Shown here one piece after another: positions 33,936-42,309 of a stretch of 64,000 bases of DNA. The stretch's first letter is position 1. Every line of letters starts with the position of its first letter. A program made the position numbers and the translations under genes. Under the pieces are notes generated by a model that made no database searches, had not been told where the DNA came from, and was given only the letters and a program-made list of their open reading frames with translations. This stretch comes from Thermoproteota archaeon (GTDB lineage: Archaea > Korarchaeota > Korarchaeia > Korarchaeales > Korarchaeaceae). The stretch is from the NCBI GenBank assembly GCA_027492205.1, contig JAOZFN010000010.1, positions 61,924-125,923 of the forward strand. The letters are read 5' to 3'.

Positions 33936-34937
33936 TCACGCGGCCTTCCAGAGGGCCACCGCCAGCCCCAGAATCGCCACCGCGGAGGCGGCCACCACGC
34001 ACATGGCCAGCGACCACCCCCCGCCCCCGGTCGGCGTGGCCCTCAGGCTGGAGTCTATGGAGCCAAGGTTCCACGCCCACAGGGCCTCATAGCTCGATAG
34101 GCCGCTGGACAGGACCCTGACCCTGAGAACAGTGGCCCCGTGCTCCTCGGCGAGTTGTACAGCCATCTGACCCGGCTTAAGCCCCTCGCTGACCTCTGAC
34201 ACGGTGACGAACCTCACCTCCCCCCTCTCCACCGCGCGCCCGAGCTGGTCCAGCTCCCCGGCTCCGATCACCGCGCCCGGACCCCTGCCGATGGTGTCGA
34301 CTGGGATCATCCCGAGGGTCGAGGCGATGTAGGCCTCCGCCGGAACGGACACGATCACCTTCTGGGCCCTCAGCCCTCTGGATGACGAGAACGAGTTGAT
34401 GGTCTCCTTTAGACTCTCGATCTTCCCCCTGAACTGGGACAGCGACTCCTCATAGGCTTCGGCTCCACCCGGATCTATCCTCTCCAGCGCCTCGACCGCC
34501 GCCTCCCCTATGGCGAGGGCGTTGTTGGGGTCCAGCCAGAAGCCGTGGATGTCGTCCCCGCCCTGCCCGGGAACGGGAATAAGCCTCAGCCCGTGCCTCT
34601 GGTAATCCTCCATTCCTATCACTGGAGCGTCGGTCACCTCCGCGACCTGCTCCTCCACGGGGAGGTGGGCGACCGTGACTATGAGCGCCGCTCTCTCCAC
34701 GGCCTCAATGACCTCCGGGGTTGCCTGGTAGGTGTGCGGCTCCGCCCCCTCCGGCACTATCACGAACACGTCAACGTGGCCGCCCGTGGCCTCGCTCACT
34801 ATGGCCCCCAAGGGCTCCAAGCTCACCGCCACCAGCACGCGCCCGTCGTCCGACGAGGCGGGCGCGATTGAGGGGGAGAGCAGGGTCAGCCACAGGGAGG
34901 CCAGGATCAGGAGGGCTCGCCCTCTCTCGAGCCTCAT
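33936..34937 (-). CDS. Metal-binding ABC substrate-binding protein (ZnuA/MntC type)
   Basis: A signal peptide (LLILASLWLTLLSPSIAPAS) is followed by the cluster A-I binding-protein fold. The metal ligands are visible: PEGAEPHTYQATPEV (first His), VAHLPVEEQ (second His), and DIHGFWLDPNNALAIG (third His with the WLDP motif). The C-terminus carries a membrane anchor (SLAMCVVAASAVAILGLAVA), as expected for an archaeal protein tethered at the outer face. No His-rich loop of the ZnuA type is present, so manganese or iron is as likely as zinc. Its start overlaps the regulator stop by 4 bp. Confidence 0.92.
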   Translation of the reverse strand: MRLERGRALLILASLWLTLLSPSIAPASSDDGRVLVAVSLEPLGAIVSEATGGHVDVFVIVPEGAEPHTYQATPEVIEAVERAALIVTVAHLPVEEQVAEVTDAPVIGMEDYQRHGLRLIPVPGQGGDDIHGFWLDPNNALAIGEAAVEALERIDPGGAEAYEESLSQFRGKIESLKETINSFSSSRGLRAQKVIVSVPAEAYIASTLGMIPVDTIGRGPGAVIGAGELDQLGRAVERGEVRFVTVSEVSEGLKPGQMAVQLAEEHGATVLRVRVLSSGLSSYEALWAWNLGSIDSSLRATPTGGGGWSLAMCVVAASAVAILGLAVALWKAA

Positions 34938-35356
34938 GGGACCACCTCCGGGTGAGGGATCGGCCGCCCGTGGGGGCAGACGCGCGGGTGCCCCATCCTC
35001 TCGCAGAGCCTGACGAGCGACTCACGGGGCAAAAGCATCTCGAGCCTCGTCGCCGCCTCGCAGGCCGTCTCCGAGTCGATCCCAAGCTCCCCGCAGAGGA
35101 AGGACTCTATCACCCTGTGCCTCCACAGGAGCTCCTCGGACACTGAGAGGCCCTCGGGGGTGAGCGTCACGCCCTCCCCCCGCCGGTACTCGACGAGTCC
35201 CATCCCCTCCAGCCTCTTGAGCGCCGAGATGGCTGTGGGGAGGCGAACTCCGAACTCTCGAGCGATCTCCGTGGGGGAGAGCCTACCCTCGCTGTCCCGG
35301 AGGAGCCGGAGGTACCTGCAGTCCCGCGCCGTCAGCCCGAGGTCTTCTGGAGTCAT
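34934..35356 (-). CDS. DtxR/MntR-family metal-dependent repressor
   Basis: A 140-residue DtxR-type regulator with a winged helix (YLRLLRDSEGRLSPTEIARE, PTAISALKRLEGMGLVEYRR, GVTLTPEGLSVSEELLWRHR) and the metal-binding dimerisation domain (VIESFLCGELGIDSETACEA and CERMGHPRVCPHGRPIP). The final motif matches the usual H-P-x-x-C-P-H-G-x-P-I-P ending. It should repress the metal importer operon, of which it is the first gene, when metal is plentiful. Two palindromes flank its promoter. Confidence 0.93.
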   Translation of the reverse strand: MTPEDLGLTARDCRYLRLLRDSEGRLSPTEIAREFGVRLPTAISALKRLEGMGLVEYRRGEGVTLTPEGLSVSEELLWRHRVIESFLCGELGIDSETACEAATRLEMLLPRESLVRLCERMGHPRVCPHGRPIPHPEVVP

Positions 35357-35358
35357 CA

Positions 35359-35403
35359 GTTAGCGCGGCGCTAACGGCCTCAAAAACCTAGCGCCGCGCT
35401 AAC
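35359..35403. promoter_or_regulatory. Twin palindromic operators around the metal-importer promoter
   Basis: GTTAGCGCGGCGCTAAC at 35359-35375 and CTAGCGCCGCGCTAAC at 35388-35403 are near-identical palindromes. The T-rich core promoter of the operon (read TTTTTGAG on the minus strand, 35379-35386) lies between them, about 27 bp before the start at 35356. Bound repressor would block both the TATA-binding region and the transcription start. Confidence 0.75.
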
Positions 35404-35482
35404 GACCGGCGAGGGGCTACGCTCACCGTCGATGTAGGTTATGGTTATTACAGAAACCCCCAGGGGCCCAGCAGGTGCGAGC

Positions 35483-36733
35483 ATGAGCAAGGGCCAACTG
35501 ATTGGAATCCTGGTGGTGCTGATAGTGATCGTGGCTGGCGTGTGGTACGCGACCAGGCCGAAGGCTCCAGCGACTCCCGCCCCCACCACCCCGGCCCCGA
35601 CCACGGCCGCGCCCACAACGACCGCGCCTCCGCAGACCACCGCCCCCCCGAAGAAGGTCAAGGTCGCCGTCATGTTCGACATAGGCGGCAGGGGCGACCT
35701 GGGGTTCAACGACATGGCCTGGATGGGGGCTGAGAGGGCCAAGAAGGACTTCGGCGTCGAGGTCACCTACGTCCAGCCCAGGTCCGAGGCCGACTACATC
35801 CCTAGGCTCAGGGAGCTCGCCGGCAGCGGCGAGTACGACCTGATAATAGGGGTCGGCTTCCTGCTGACCGACGCCATCCACCAGGTGGCCCAGGAGTACC
35901 CGAACCAGTACTTCGCCATCGTGGACTCCCTCACCCCAGACCCCAACGTAAGGGGGATCCTGTTCAAAGAGAACGAGGGATCCGCCCTGGTCGGAATCCT
36001 GGCCGCCTACGTGACCGAGAACAACAAGGTGGGCGTCGTCCTGGGGATGGAGATCCCCGTGCTGTACCACTTCGAGGCCGGCTTCTACTGGGGAGTCAAC
36101 TACGTCGAGAACAAGACCGGAAAGGACGTCCAGATCATATACAAGTACACCGGGAGCTTCATTGACAGGGCCCTCGGGAAGCAGGTGTCCGAGGGCATGC
36201 TGGCCCAGGGTGCTGACGTCCTGTACAACGTCGCCGGCCTGACCGGCCTGGGCGTCCTCGACGCGGTCCACGACTTCAACGTCCAGCACGGCAAGGAGTT
36301 CGGTCCCCCGTTCGCCATAGGCGTCGACAGCTGCCAGGACTGGATGTACCCAGGCCACGTCATAGCCAGCATGATGAAGAGGGTCGACAACGGCGTCTAC
36401 TACGCCATCAGGGACGTGGTCTACGGCAACTTCACCGGCGGCATCGCGGCCTACGGGATCAAGGAGGGAGGCGTGGGCATCAGCGGACTGGAGGAGCTCC
36501 AGGCCTTCATGCAGATAGCCCAGGAGATGGGCACCGAGCTTCCCGACGCGCCTGAGAACATCGTCGCGAAGTGGCAGCAGATGAGGGCCATGTACCCCGA
36601 GGAGGTCTGGAACACCATCGAGGAGGTCAAGCAGAAGATCATCAGCGGCGAGATCCAGGTACCCACAACCGACTCTCCCGAGGAGATCCAGGCCATCAGG
36701 CAGAGGTACGGCGTCGGAGTGCTGGGAGGCTGA
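35483..36733 (+). CDS. BMP-family nucleoside ABC transporter binding lipoprotein-like protein
   Basis: An N-terminal anchor helix (LIGILVVLIVIVAGVWYATR) is followed by a Pro/Thr-rich linker (about 35 residues), typical of archaeal surface binding proteins. The BMP/PnrA domain comes next: VAVMFDIGGRGDLGFNDMAW, YDLIIGVGFLLTDAIHQVAQ, YPNQYFAIVD, KENEGSALVGILAAYVTENN and the late VDSCQDWM. PnrA-type proteins bind purine nucleosides. ATG 35483 is preferred over 35441 because it directly precedes the anchor. It is the first gene of an importer operon with an ATPase and two permeases. A T-rich stretch (CTCTCTTTTTAATTT, 36752-36766) follows the stop and may terminate or attenuate. Confidence 0.92.
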   Translation: MSKGQLIGILVVLIVIVAGVWYATRPKAPATPAPTTPAPTTAAPTTTAPPQTTAPPKKVKVAVMFDIGGRGDLGFNDMAWMGAERAKKDFGVEVTYVQPRSEADYIPRLRELAGSGEYDLIIGVGFLLTDAIHQVAQEYPNQYFAIVDSLTPDPNVRGILFKENEGSALVGILAAYVTENNKVGVVLGMEIPVLYHFEAGFYWGVNYVENKTGKDVQIIYKYTGSFIDRALGKQVSEGMLAQGADVLYNVAGLTGLGVLDAVHDFNVQHGKEFGPPFAIGVDSCQDWMYPGHVIASMMKRVDNGVYYAIRDVVYGNFTGGIAAYGIKEGGVGISGLEELQAFMQIAQEMGTELPDAPENIVAKWQQMRAMYPEEVWNTIEEVKQKIISGEIQVPTTDSPEEIQAIRQRYGVGVLGG

Positions 36734-36747
36734 GTTCCCGGCCCTTC

Positions 36748-36768
36748 CTCCTCTCTTTTTAATTTCTG
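36748..36768 (+). terminator. T-rich terminator-like stretch after binding-protein gene
   Basis: A pyrimidine-rich run ending in TCTTTTTAATTT follows the BMP gene stop. Archaeal terminators are T-tracts without need of a hairpin. Partial termination here would give the usual excess of binding protein over ATPase and permeases. Confidence 0.45.
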
Positions 36769-36811
36769 GCCGCACACCGCCCAGTCGTCTGACTGGTGAA
36801 AGGACGGTGAT

Positions 36812-38389
36812 TTGACGTTGGCCGAGTACGCGATTGAGATGCGCGGGATGGTGAAGATCTACCCTGGTGGCACGGTCGCCCTGAAGGGGGTGGACTTCGC
36901 CGTCCGTGAGGGTGAGATACACGGGCTTCTCGGCGAAAACGGGGCCGGCAAGACCACCCTCATGGAGATCCTCTACGGCACCAGGAGCCCCACGGAGGGA
37001 GAGATATTCGTCCGCGGGAGGAGGGTCGAGATAAGGAGCCCCAGGGACGCCATGGCGCTTGGCATAGGCATGGTGCACCAGCACTTCACCCTCATCCCCG
37101 TCTTCACGGCACTCGAGAACGTGGTCCTGGGAGACGAGCCGGTCAGGTCTGCGGGCCTCCTGGACGTCCAGGCGGCCAGGGCCAGGGTGGAGGAGCTGAT
37201 GGATCAGACCGGCCTCCACGTCCCCCTGGACGAGCCCGTCGAGAACCTGTCCACGGGGGAGAGGCAGAGGATCGAGATCCTCAAGATGCTCTACCGCAAC
37301 GCAGACATCCTAATCCTAGACGAGCCAACGGCCGTCCTCACCCCCCTGGAGACCAAGGAGCTGTTCGCCTTCCTGAAGCGGATGAGGGGGGAGGGCAAGA
37401 CCATAGTCTTCATCACCCACAAGCTCAGGGAGGTCAAGGCGATCACCGACCGCGTGACCGTTCTCAGGAAGGGCGAGGTCGTCGGAACCGTGGACACGGC
37501 AGAGGTCTCAATGGAGGAGCTGGCAAGGATGATGGTCGGCAGGGAAGTTCTGTTTGAGCTGGAGAAGAAGCCTAGGGAGCCCGAGGAGCCCAAGCTGATC
37601 GTCGAGGACCTCTGGGTGAGGGGCGAGGGCGGAGACTACGCGGTCAAGGGCGTCTCCTTCGAGGTGAGGGGGGGCGAGATATTCGGCATTGCCGGCGTTG
37701 AGGGCAACGGGCAGACCGAGCTGGTTGAGGCGATAACCGGCCTCAGACTGCCGGATAGGGGCAGGGTGCTGTTGGCGGGAGAGGACGTCACCGGGGCGAG
37801 GCCCCATCACCTCTACGCCAGGGGGCTCGGTCACATACCCGAGGACAGGCACAGGAGGGGGATAATCCTGGAGTTCACCGTCGCCGAGAACTCCATATTG
37901 GGCCTGCAGAGGCTCCCGCCCTTCATGAACAAGTGGGGCGTACTGCAGGAGTCCGTGGTCAGGGACTGGGCCAGGAAGGTCGTCGAGAGGTTCGAGATCG
38001 ACACGCCAGGCATCGACGCCCCGGCCTCCGCCTTGAGCGGCGGGAACCAGCAGAAGCTCATCGTCGGCAGGGAGATAATGAAGGACCCGAAGGTGGTCGT
38101 CGCCGCCCAGCCGACCAGGGGCCTGGACGTGGCGGCCACCGAGTACATCAGGAGGACCCTCCTCAGGATGAGGGACGAGGGTAGGGCCGTCCTCCTGGTG
38201 TCGGCCGACCTGGACGAGGTCCTCATGCTGAGCGACCGCGTCGGGGTGATGTACGAGGGGGAGCTGATGGGGGTCGTGAGGCCGGAGGAGGTCACCCTGG
38301 AGGAGATCGGAATGATGATGGGGGGGGTGAGGCTAGAGGACATCAAGAGCGGCGGAGCGAAGGCTGAGGCCGAGTCGACGGGTGGGTGA
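36812..38389 (+). CDS. Nucleoside/sugar-type ABC transporter ATPase with two nucleotide-binding domains
   Basis: A 525-residue protein of two fused ABC domains. The first has Walker A GENGAGKTTL, signature LSTGERQRIEILKML and Walker B ILILDEPTAVL. The second has a modified Walker A GVEGNGQTELV, signature LSGGNQQKLIVGREI and Walker B-like VVVAAQPTRGLD. This asymmetric pair is normal for the RbsA/NupO class, in which one site is degenerate. It powers the BMP-type importer. TTG 36812 is the likely start. The stop lies 4 bp before the first permease ATG. Confidence 0.95.
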   Translation: MTLAEYAIEMRGMVKIYPGGTVALKGVDFAVREGEIHGLLGENGAGKTTLMEILYGTRSPTEGEIFVRGRRVEIRSPRDAMALGIGMVHQHFTLIPVFTALENVVLGDEPVRSAGLLDVQAARARVEELMDQTGLHVPLDEPVENLSTGERQRIEILKMLYRNADILILDEPTAVLTPLETKELFAFLKRMRGEGKTIVFITHKLREVKAITDRVTVLRKGEVVGTVDTAEVSMEELARMMVGREVLFELEKKPREPEEPKLIVEDLWVRGEGGDYAVKGVSFEVRGGEIFGIAGVEGNGQTELVEAITGLRLPDRGRVLLAGEDVTGARPHHLYARGLGHIPEDRHRRGIILEFTVAENSILGLQRLPPFMNKWGVLQESVVRDWARKVVERFEIDTPGIDAPASALSGGNQQKLIVGREIMKDPKVVVAAQPTRGLDVAATEYIRRTLLRMRDEGRAVLLVSADLDEVLMLSDRVGVMYEGELMGVVRPEEVTLEEIGMMMGGVRLEDIKSGGAKAEAESTGG

Positions 38390-38393
38390 TGTC

Positions 38394-39503
38394 ATGAGGC
38401 TCGACCTGAGGCGGTACGCAAAGCCCCTGGCGGAGTCCGCCCTGTCGGTGCTGATAGGAGTCGCGGTCGGGACCCTGCTGGTGATCCTCGCCGGCTACAG
38501 CCCGGTGGTGTTCTTCAAGGCGCTGTTCGGCGGGGCGTTCAGGAGCAGGAACGCCTTCTTGGACACGCTGAGCTACATGGTACCCCTGACGCTGACGGCA
38601 ATCTCCTTCGCGGTCGCTGCGAGGGCCTCTGTGTTCAACATAGGCGCGGAGGGTCAGATGTACATTGGGGCGCTCGTGGCGAACGCCATAGGGGTTATGG
38701 CACTCCCCAACGGGGCGCACCAGGTCGTCGCGATACTGGCGGCGTTCCTCGCGGGAGGCCTCTGGGGCTGGATCGCCGGCATCCTGAAGGCCAAGAGGCA
38801 GGTAAACGAGGTGGTCTCGACCATAATGCTCAACTGGCTCGCCTTCTACCTCGTGAACTACGTCGCCACCTACCACCTCTACGATCCGAAGGCCCCCTAC
38901 AAGACGGAGTACGTCAGGGAGACCGCGAGGCTGCCGGAGCTCATTCCGAGGACCTCCCTGACGCTAGACTGGGTTCTCACGATACTCATAGCCTTCCTCA
39001 TGTTCTTCCTGGTCTGGAAGACGTCGCTCGGATACGAGATAAGGGCCACGGGGATAAACCCGACCGCCGCGGAGTACGGGGGCGTGGACCCATCCAAGGT
39101 TATCTCAATCTCGATGTTCCTCAGCGGGGGGGCCGGCGGCCTGGCCGGGGCCTTCCTGGTGCTGGGGAGGTTCGGGTTCATCACGACCACGCTGACCAAC
39201 ATACTAAACTGGGGCTTCGACGGCATAGCGGTCTCGCTGGTCGGGAGGAACCACCCGATCGGCATACTGTTCTCCGCCCTGTTCTTCGCCCTCCTCTACA
39301 ACGGGGCCCTGGAGGTTCAGGTCGCCACTGCGACCGGAGGGAAGACGGGAGTGCCGATAGAGCTCGTCCTGGCCGTCATGGGGATCATAGTCATCGCCGT
39401 CGCGGTTCCTGGCCTGTGGGACATGGTCCAGGAGAGGCTCCTCCTCAGGAGGAAGAGGGTGGAGGTCCGGGGGGAGGCGGCCGGGACAGTGGGAGGTGAG
39501 TGA
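38394..39503 (+). CDS. Nucleoside ABC transporter permease 1 (NupP/YufP type)
   Basis: A roughly nine-helix permease of 369 residues of the BPD_transp_2 family. Key segments are SVLIGVAVGTLLVILAGYSP, FNIGAEGQMYIGALVANAIG, the loop KAKRQVNEVVSTIMLNWLAF, and SGGAGGLAGAFLVLGRFGFI, GFDGIAVSLVGRNHPIGILF. ATG 38394 follows GGGTGATG, 4 bp beyond the ATPase stop. It overlaps the second permease by 8 bp. Together they form the heterodimeric channel. Confidence 0.93.
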   Translation: MRLDLRRYAKPLAESALSVLIGVAVGTLLVILAGYSPVVFFKALFGGAFRSRNAFLDTLSYMVPLTLTAISFAVAARASVFNIGAEGQMYIGALVANAIGVMALPNGAHQVVAILAAFLAGGLWGWIAGILKAKRQVNEVVSTIMLNWLAFYLVNYVATYHLYDPKAPYKTEYVRETARLPELIPRTSLTLDWVLTILIAFLMFFLVWKTSLGYEIRATGINPTAAEYGGVDPSKVISISMFLSGGAGGLAGAFLVLGRFGFITTTLTNILNWGFDGIAVSLVGRNHPIGILFSALFFALLYNGALEVQVATATGGKTGVPIELVLAVMGIIVIAVAVPGLWDMVQERLLLRRKRVEVRGEAAGTVGGE

Positions 39504-40404
39504 GTTGCAGGTGGCTGAGCTCCTGAGGTTCCTGCTCTACCCCACCTTCTACGCCGGGATGCTGAGGATGATGGTCCCGATAACGCTCGGCGCGGTGGGC
39601 GAGATCATCAGCGAGAGGTCGGGGGTCGTCAACATCGGGCTCGAGGGCATAATGATGCTCGGCGCGCTGGTCTCAACATACGTGGGCCACTTCACGGGCA
39701 GCATGGTCCTGGCGGTGGTGTCTGGCCTGGTCGTGGGCCTGGCGGCCGGGTTCCTCCACGCGGGGATAGCCGTGAACCTGGCGGGCGACCAGATAATCGA
39801 CGGCGTCGGTCTGAACCTGTTCGCCGTGGGCATCGGGGAGGTCCTCCTCTACCTGACCTGGGGCAGCTTCGCCACCAGCCCGCAGCTCCCGCCGGAGGTG
39901 AGGGTTCCGAGCATCCACGGCTTCAGCCCGTTCGTCGTCCTCACCCTCCTGGTCGCAGCGGCGACCTGGGTCGTGGTCGAGAAGACGAGGTGGGGCCTCA
40001 GGCTGAAGGCCGTCGGAGAGGACCCTGTGGCCGCCGAGGCGGCGGGCATAGACGTCTTCAAGGTCAGGACGATCGCGACCGTCGTCGGGTCACTCCTCAC
40101 GGCCAGCGCGGGGGTGTTCCTGTCCCTCGACTGGCTGGGCGCCTACACGAAGAACATCAGCGCCGGCAGGGGCTTCATAGCGCTGGCCCTCGTGGTCTTC
40201 AGCAGGTGGAACCCGCTCACGGCCCTCCTGGGCGGCCTCATATTCGGCTTCCTCTTCCAGCTGAGCCAGTCGATACCCAGCGGCGTCGTCCCGGACCAGA
40301 TACTGTGGGCCCTGCCGTACCTGGTCACCCTGCTGATATCGGCCGGCTTCCTGGCCAAGGCCAGGCCGCCTGGCGCCGTGGGGAGGCCTTACAAGAGGGT
40401 CTGA
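39496..40404 (+). CDS. Nucleoside ABC transporter permease 2 (NupQ/YufQ type)
   Basis: A 302-residue permease with the family pattern GAVGEIISERSGVVNIGLEG, INLAGDQII-like AVNLAGDQIIDGVGLN, VGEDPVAAEAAGIDVFKVRT and GRGFIALALVVFSRWNPLTA. It starts at GTG 39496 inside the end of permease 1 and closes the importer operon. The next gene, CTP synthase, is convergent, with 45 bp between the stops. Grouping a nucleoside importer with CTP synthase suggests nucleotide supply, although the genes are on opposite strands. Confidence 0.93.
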   Translation: MSELQVAELLRFLLYPTFYAGMLRMMVPITLGAVGEIISERSGVVNIGLEGIMMLGALVSTYVGHFTGSMVLAVVSGLVVGLAAGFLHAGIAVNLAGDQIIDGVGLNLFAVGIGEVLLYLTWGSFATSPQLPPEVRVPSIHGFSPFVVLTLLVAAATWVVVEKTRWGLRLKAVGEDPVAAEAAGIDVFKVRTIATVVGSLLTASAGVFLSLDWLGAYTKNISAGRGFIALALVVFSRWNPLTALLGGLIFGFLFQLSQSIPSGVVPDQILWALPYLVTLLISAGFLAKARPPGAVGRPYKRV

Positions 40405-40448
40405 CGGGGGCCTCCCCCGCCTTCCCCTCCACCACTTTCCCCGCGCAC

Positions 40449-42098
40449 TCAGATCTCCTCGCCCGAGCACGCCCTGAGGAAGGCCGTGAAGAGCGGATGC
40501 GGCCTCAGGACCCTGGACTTGAACTCCGGGTGGGCCTGGGTCGCCACGAAGAACGGGTGGTCAGGCAGCTCGATGAACTCGACGAGCCTCCCGTCGGGGG
40601 AGGTCCCGGAGAAGACGAGCCCGCACCCCCTCAGGAGGTCGTGGTACCTGGGGTTCACTTCGTACCTGTGCCTGTGTCTCTCGAAGACCAGGTCCTCGCC
40701 GTAGATCCTGTGCACCAGCGTTCCAGGCCTCAGGACAGCCGGATGCGCGCCCAGCCTCATGGTCCCACCCTTCTCTCCGACCCCCCTCTGCTCCGGCAGG
40801 AGGTCGATCACCGGGTGTGGGGTCTCCGGGTCGATCTCGGTGGAGTTCGCGCCCTCGAGGCCGCAAACGCTCCTGGCGTACTCCACGACGGCGAGCTGGA
40901 GGCCAAAGCACAGGCCCAGGAAGGGTATCCCCTCCTCCCTCGCCACCCCGATGCTCTCCACCTTCCCCTCGGCCCCCCTCCTGCCGAAGCCACCCGGGAC
41001 CACGATTCCCTGGACGCCATCCAGCTCCCTCCTCACGTCTATCAGCCCCCTCTCGACGTCGGACGCCTCGATCCACCTGACGTCCACCCTGAGGGACAGG
41101 TGCATGCTGGCGTGCTCTATCGCCGCCAGGAGCGAGGCGTAGGCGTCCCTCAGGTGCGTGTACTTTCCGACTATGGCCACGGCGACGGACTCCCGGGACG
41201 ACTCCCAACGGTCAAGCAGACGCCTCAGCTCCGCCAGGTCCCCCTCCCCGTGCCCCGGGGCCTGGGACTTGGCCGGGCTCAGCCCGAGGACCTCGGCAAC
41301 ACGCTCCGCGAGCCCCTGCTCCCCCAGCATGAGGGGGACCCTGTAGATCGACCCGACGTCCGGGTCCGAGATCACGTTCTCCTCCCTCACGCCGCAGTAC
41401 AGGGCGATCTTCTGACGGGCCTTCGGCTCCAGCGGCCTCCTGGACCTGGCCACTATGACGTCAGGGTCTATCCCCATGGACCTGAGCACCGAGACCGAGT
41501 GCTGGGTTGGCTTGGTCTTCTGCTCTCCGGAGGGGAGCTCGGGCACCAGGGTGACGTGCACGAAGGCGAAGTTCTCCCTGCCGAGCTCGTTGGAGAGCTG
41601 GCGAATCGCCTCTATGAAGTAGGCGTTCTCGATGTCGCCGACAGTCCCGCCCACCTCGACTATGACCACGTCCGCACCCTGCTCCTCGGCCACCCTCAGG
41701 ATCCACCGCTTCGCCTCGCCCGTCACGTGGGGTATGAACTGGACCGTCTTGCCGAGGTACTCCCCCCGCCTCTCCTTCGAGATGACGCTCAGCAGGAGCT
41801 TGCCCGAGGTTATGTTGTTGTCCCCCTTCAGCGTCACGTCCATGAACCTCTCGTAGGTCCCGAGGTCCATGTCGCACTCGGTCCCGTCGTCGAGCACGTA
41901 GACCTCGCCGTGCTCGTACGGGTTCATCGTGCCCGCGTCGACGTTGAGGTAGCCGTCGAACTTGATGGGCGTCACCCTGAGGCCCCTGGACTTCAGGAGC
42001 ATCCCCAGGCTGGCCGCGACCAGGCCCTTGCCCAGCCCGGACAGCACCCCACCCGTGATCACGACGAACTTCGGCGCGCCGCCGCTCAACGAGCACAC
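40449..42098 (-). CDS. pyrG: CTP synthase
   Basis: A full-length CTP synthase (549 residues) that aminates UTP to CTP using glutamine and ATP. The synthetase domain shows KFVVITGGVLSGLGKGLVAA (P-loop), KFDGYLNVDAGTMNPYEHGE and VEVGGTVGDIEN. The glutaminase domain shows GIVVPGGFGRRG, the nucleophile FLGLCFGLQLAVVEYAR, and the His-Glu pair in QAHPEFKS. GTG 42098 or TTG 42089 (before GGAPKFVVITGG) are both acceptable starts; a TATA-like element lies at about 42113-42120 on the minus strand, fitting a leaderless transcript. Confidence 0.97.
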   Translation of the reverse strand: MCSLSGGAPKFVVITGGVLSGLGKGLVAASLGMLLKSRGLRVTPIKFDGYLNVDAGTMNPYEHGEVYVLDDGTECDMDLGTYERFMDVTLKGDNNITSGKLLLSVISKERRGEYLGKTVQFIPHVTGEAKRWILRVAEEQGADVVIVEVGGTVGDIENAYFIEAIRQLSNELGRENFAFVHVTLVPELPSGEQKTKPTQHSVSVLRSMGIDPDVIVARSRRPLEPKARQKIALYCGVREENVISDPDVGSIYRVPLMLGEQGLAERVAEVLGLSPAKSQAPGHGEGDLAELRRLLDRWESSRESVAVAIVGKYTHLRDAYASLLAAIEHASMHLSLRVDVRWIEASDVERGLIDVRRELDGVQGIVVPGGFGRRGAEGKVESIGVAREEGIPFLGLCFGLQLAVVEYARSVCGLEGANSTEIDPETPHPVIDLLPEQRGVGEKGGTMRLGAHPAVLRPGTLVHRIYGEDLVFERHRHRYEVNPRYHDLLRGCGLVFSGTSPDGRLVEFIELPDHPFFVATQAHPEFKSRVLRPHPLFTAFLRACSGEEI

Positions 42099-42119
42099 TC
42101 TGCTCCTGGGCTAGGCTAA

Positions 42120-42309
42120 AAGCGGCCCGAGGGTGACTTCCGATCCGCTGCCGCGGTGCCCGGGGCGGGCGCCCGGCGCCCGGCGCCCGGGGGCCCTTAA
42201 GCGGGTGAGGCCCACTGCCCGCCTCGGGGCTGCGAAGGGTGACCCCCCCGGCCCCTACCGGCCCTGCTTAGAGGGCAGGCGCCGAACCGAACTGGGAGGT
42301 GATTCCTGC
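42120..42309 (+). other. Very GC-rich leader with short tandem repeats and hairpins
   Basis: No supported gene. Three tandem copies of CGCCCGG at about 42170-42191 form a compact repeat. Downstream, GCGGG...CCCGC (about 42202-42223), GGGGC...GCCCC (about 42227-42257) and GCCCT...AGGGC (about 42261-42279) can form hairpins. TTAAGC at 42196-42201 could be a TATA element, making this a structured leader of about 85-110 nt for the gene at 42310. Confidence 0.35.

Noticed and set aside
35423..37219. Long open frame on the minus strand opposite the nucleoside importer
   Set aside because: It is the antisense shadow of two strongly conserved genes (binding protein and ATPase); the translation has no family features.
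39990..42119. 709-codon open frame on the plus strand opposite CTP synthase
   Set aside because: It is an antisense shadow of pyrG produced by high GC and codon bias; composition is Pro/Arg/His-rich without domain signs.
42170..42191. CRISPR-like repeat from the CGCCCGG copies
   Set aside because: The units are 7 bp and directly tandem, without spacers.
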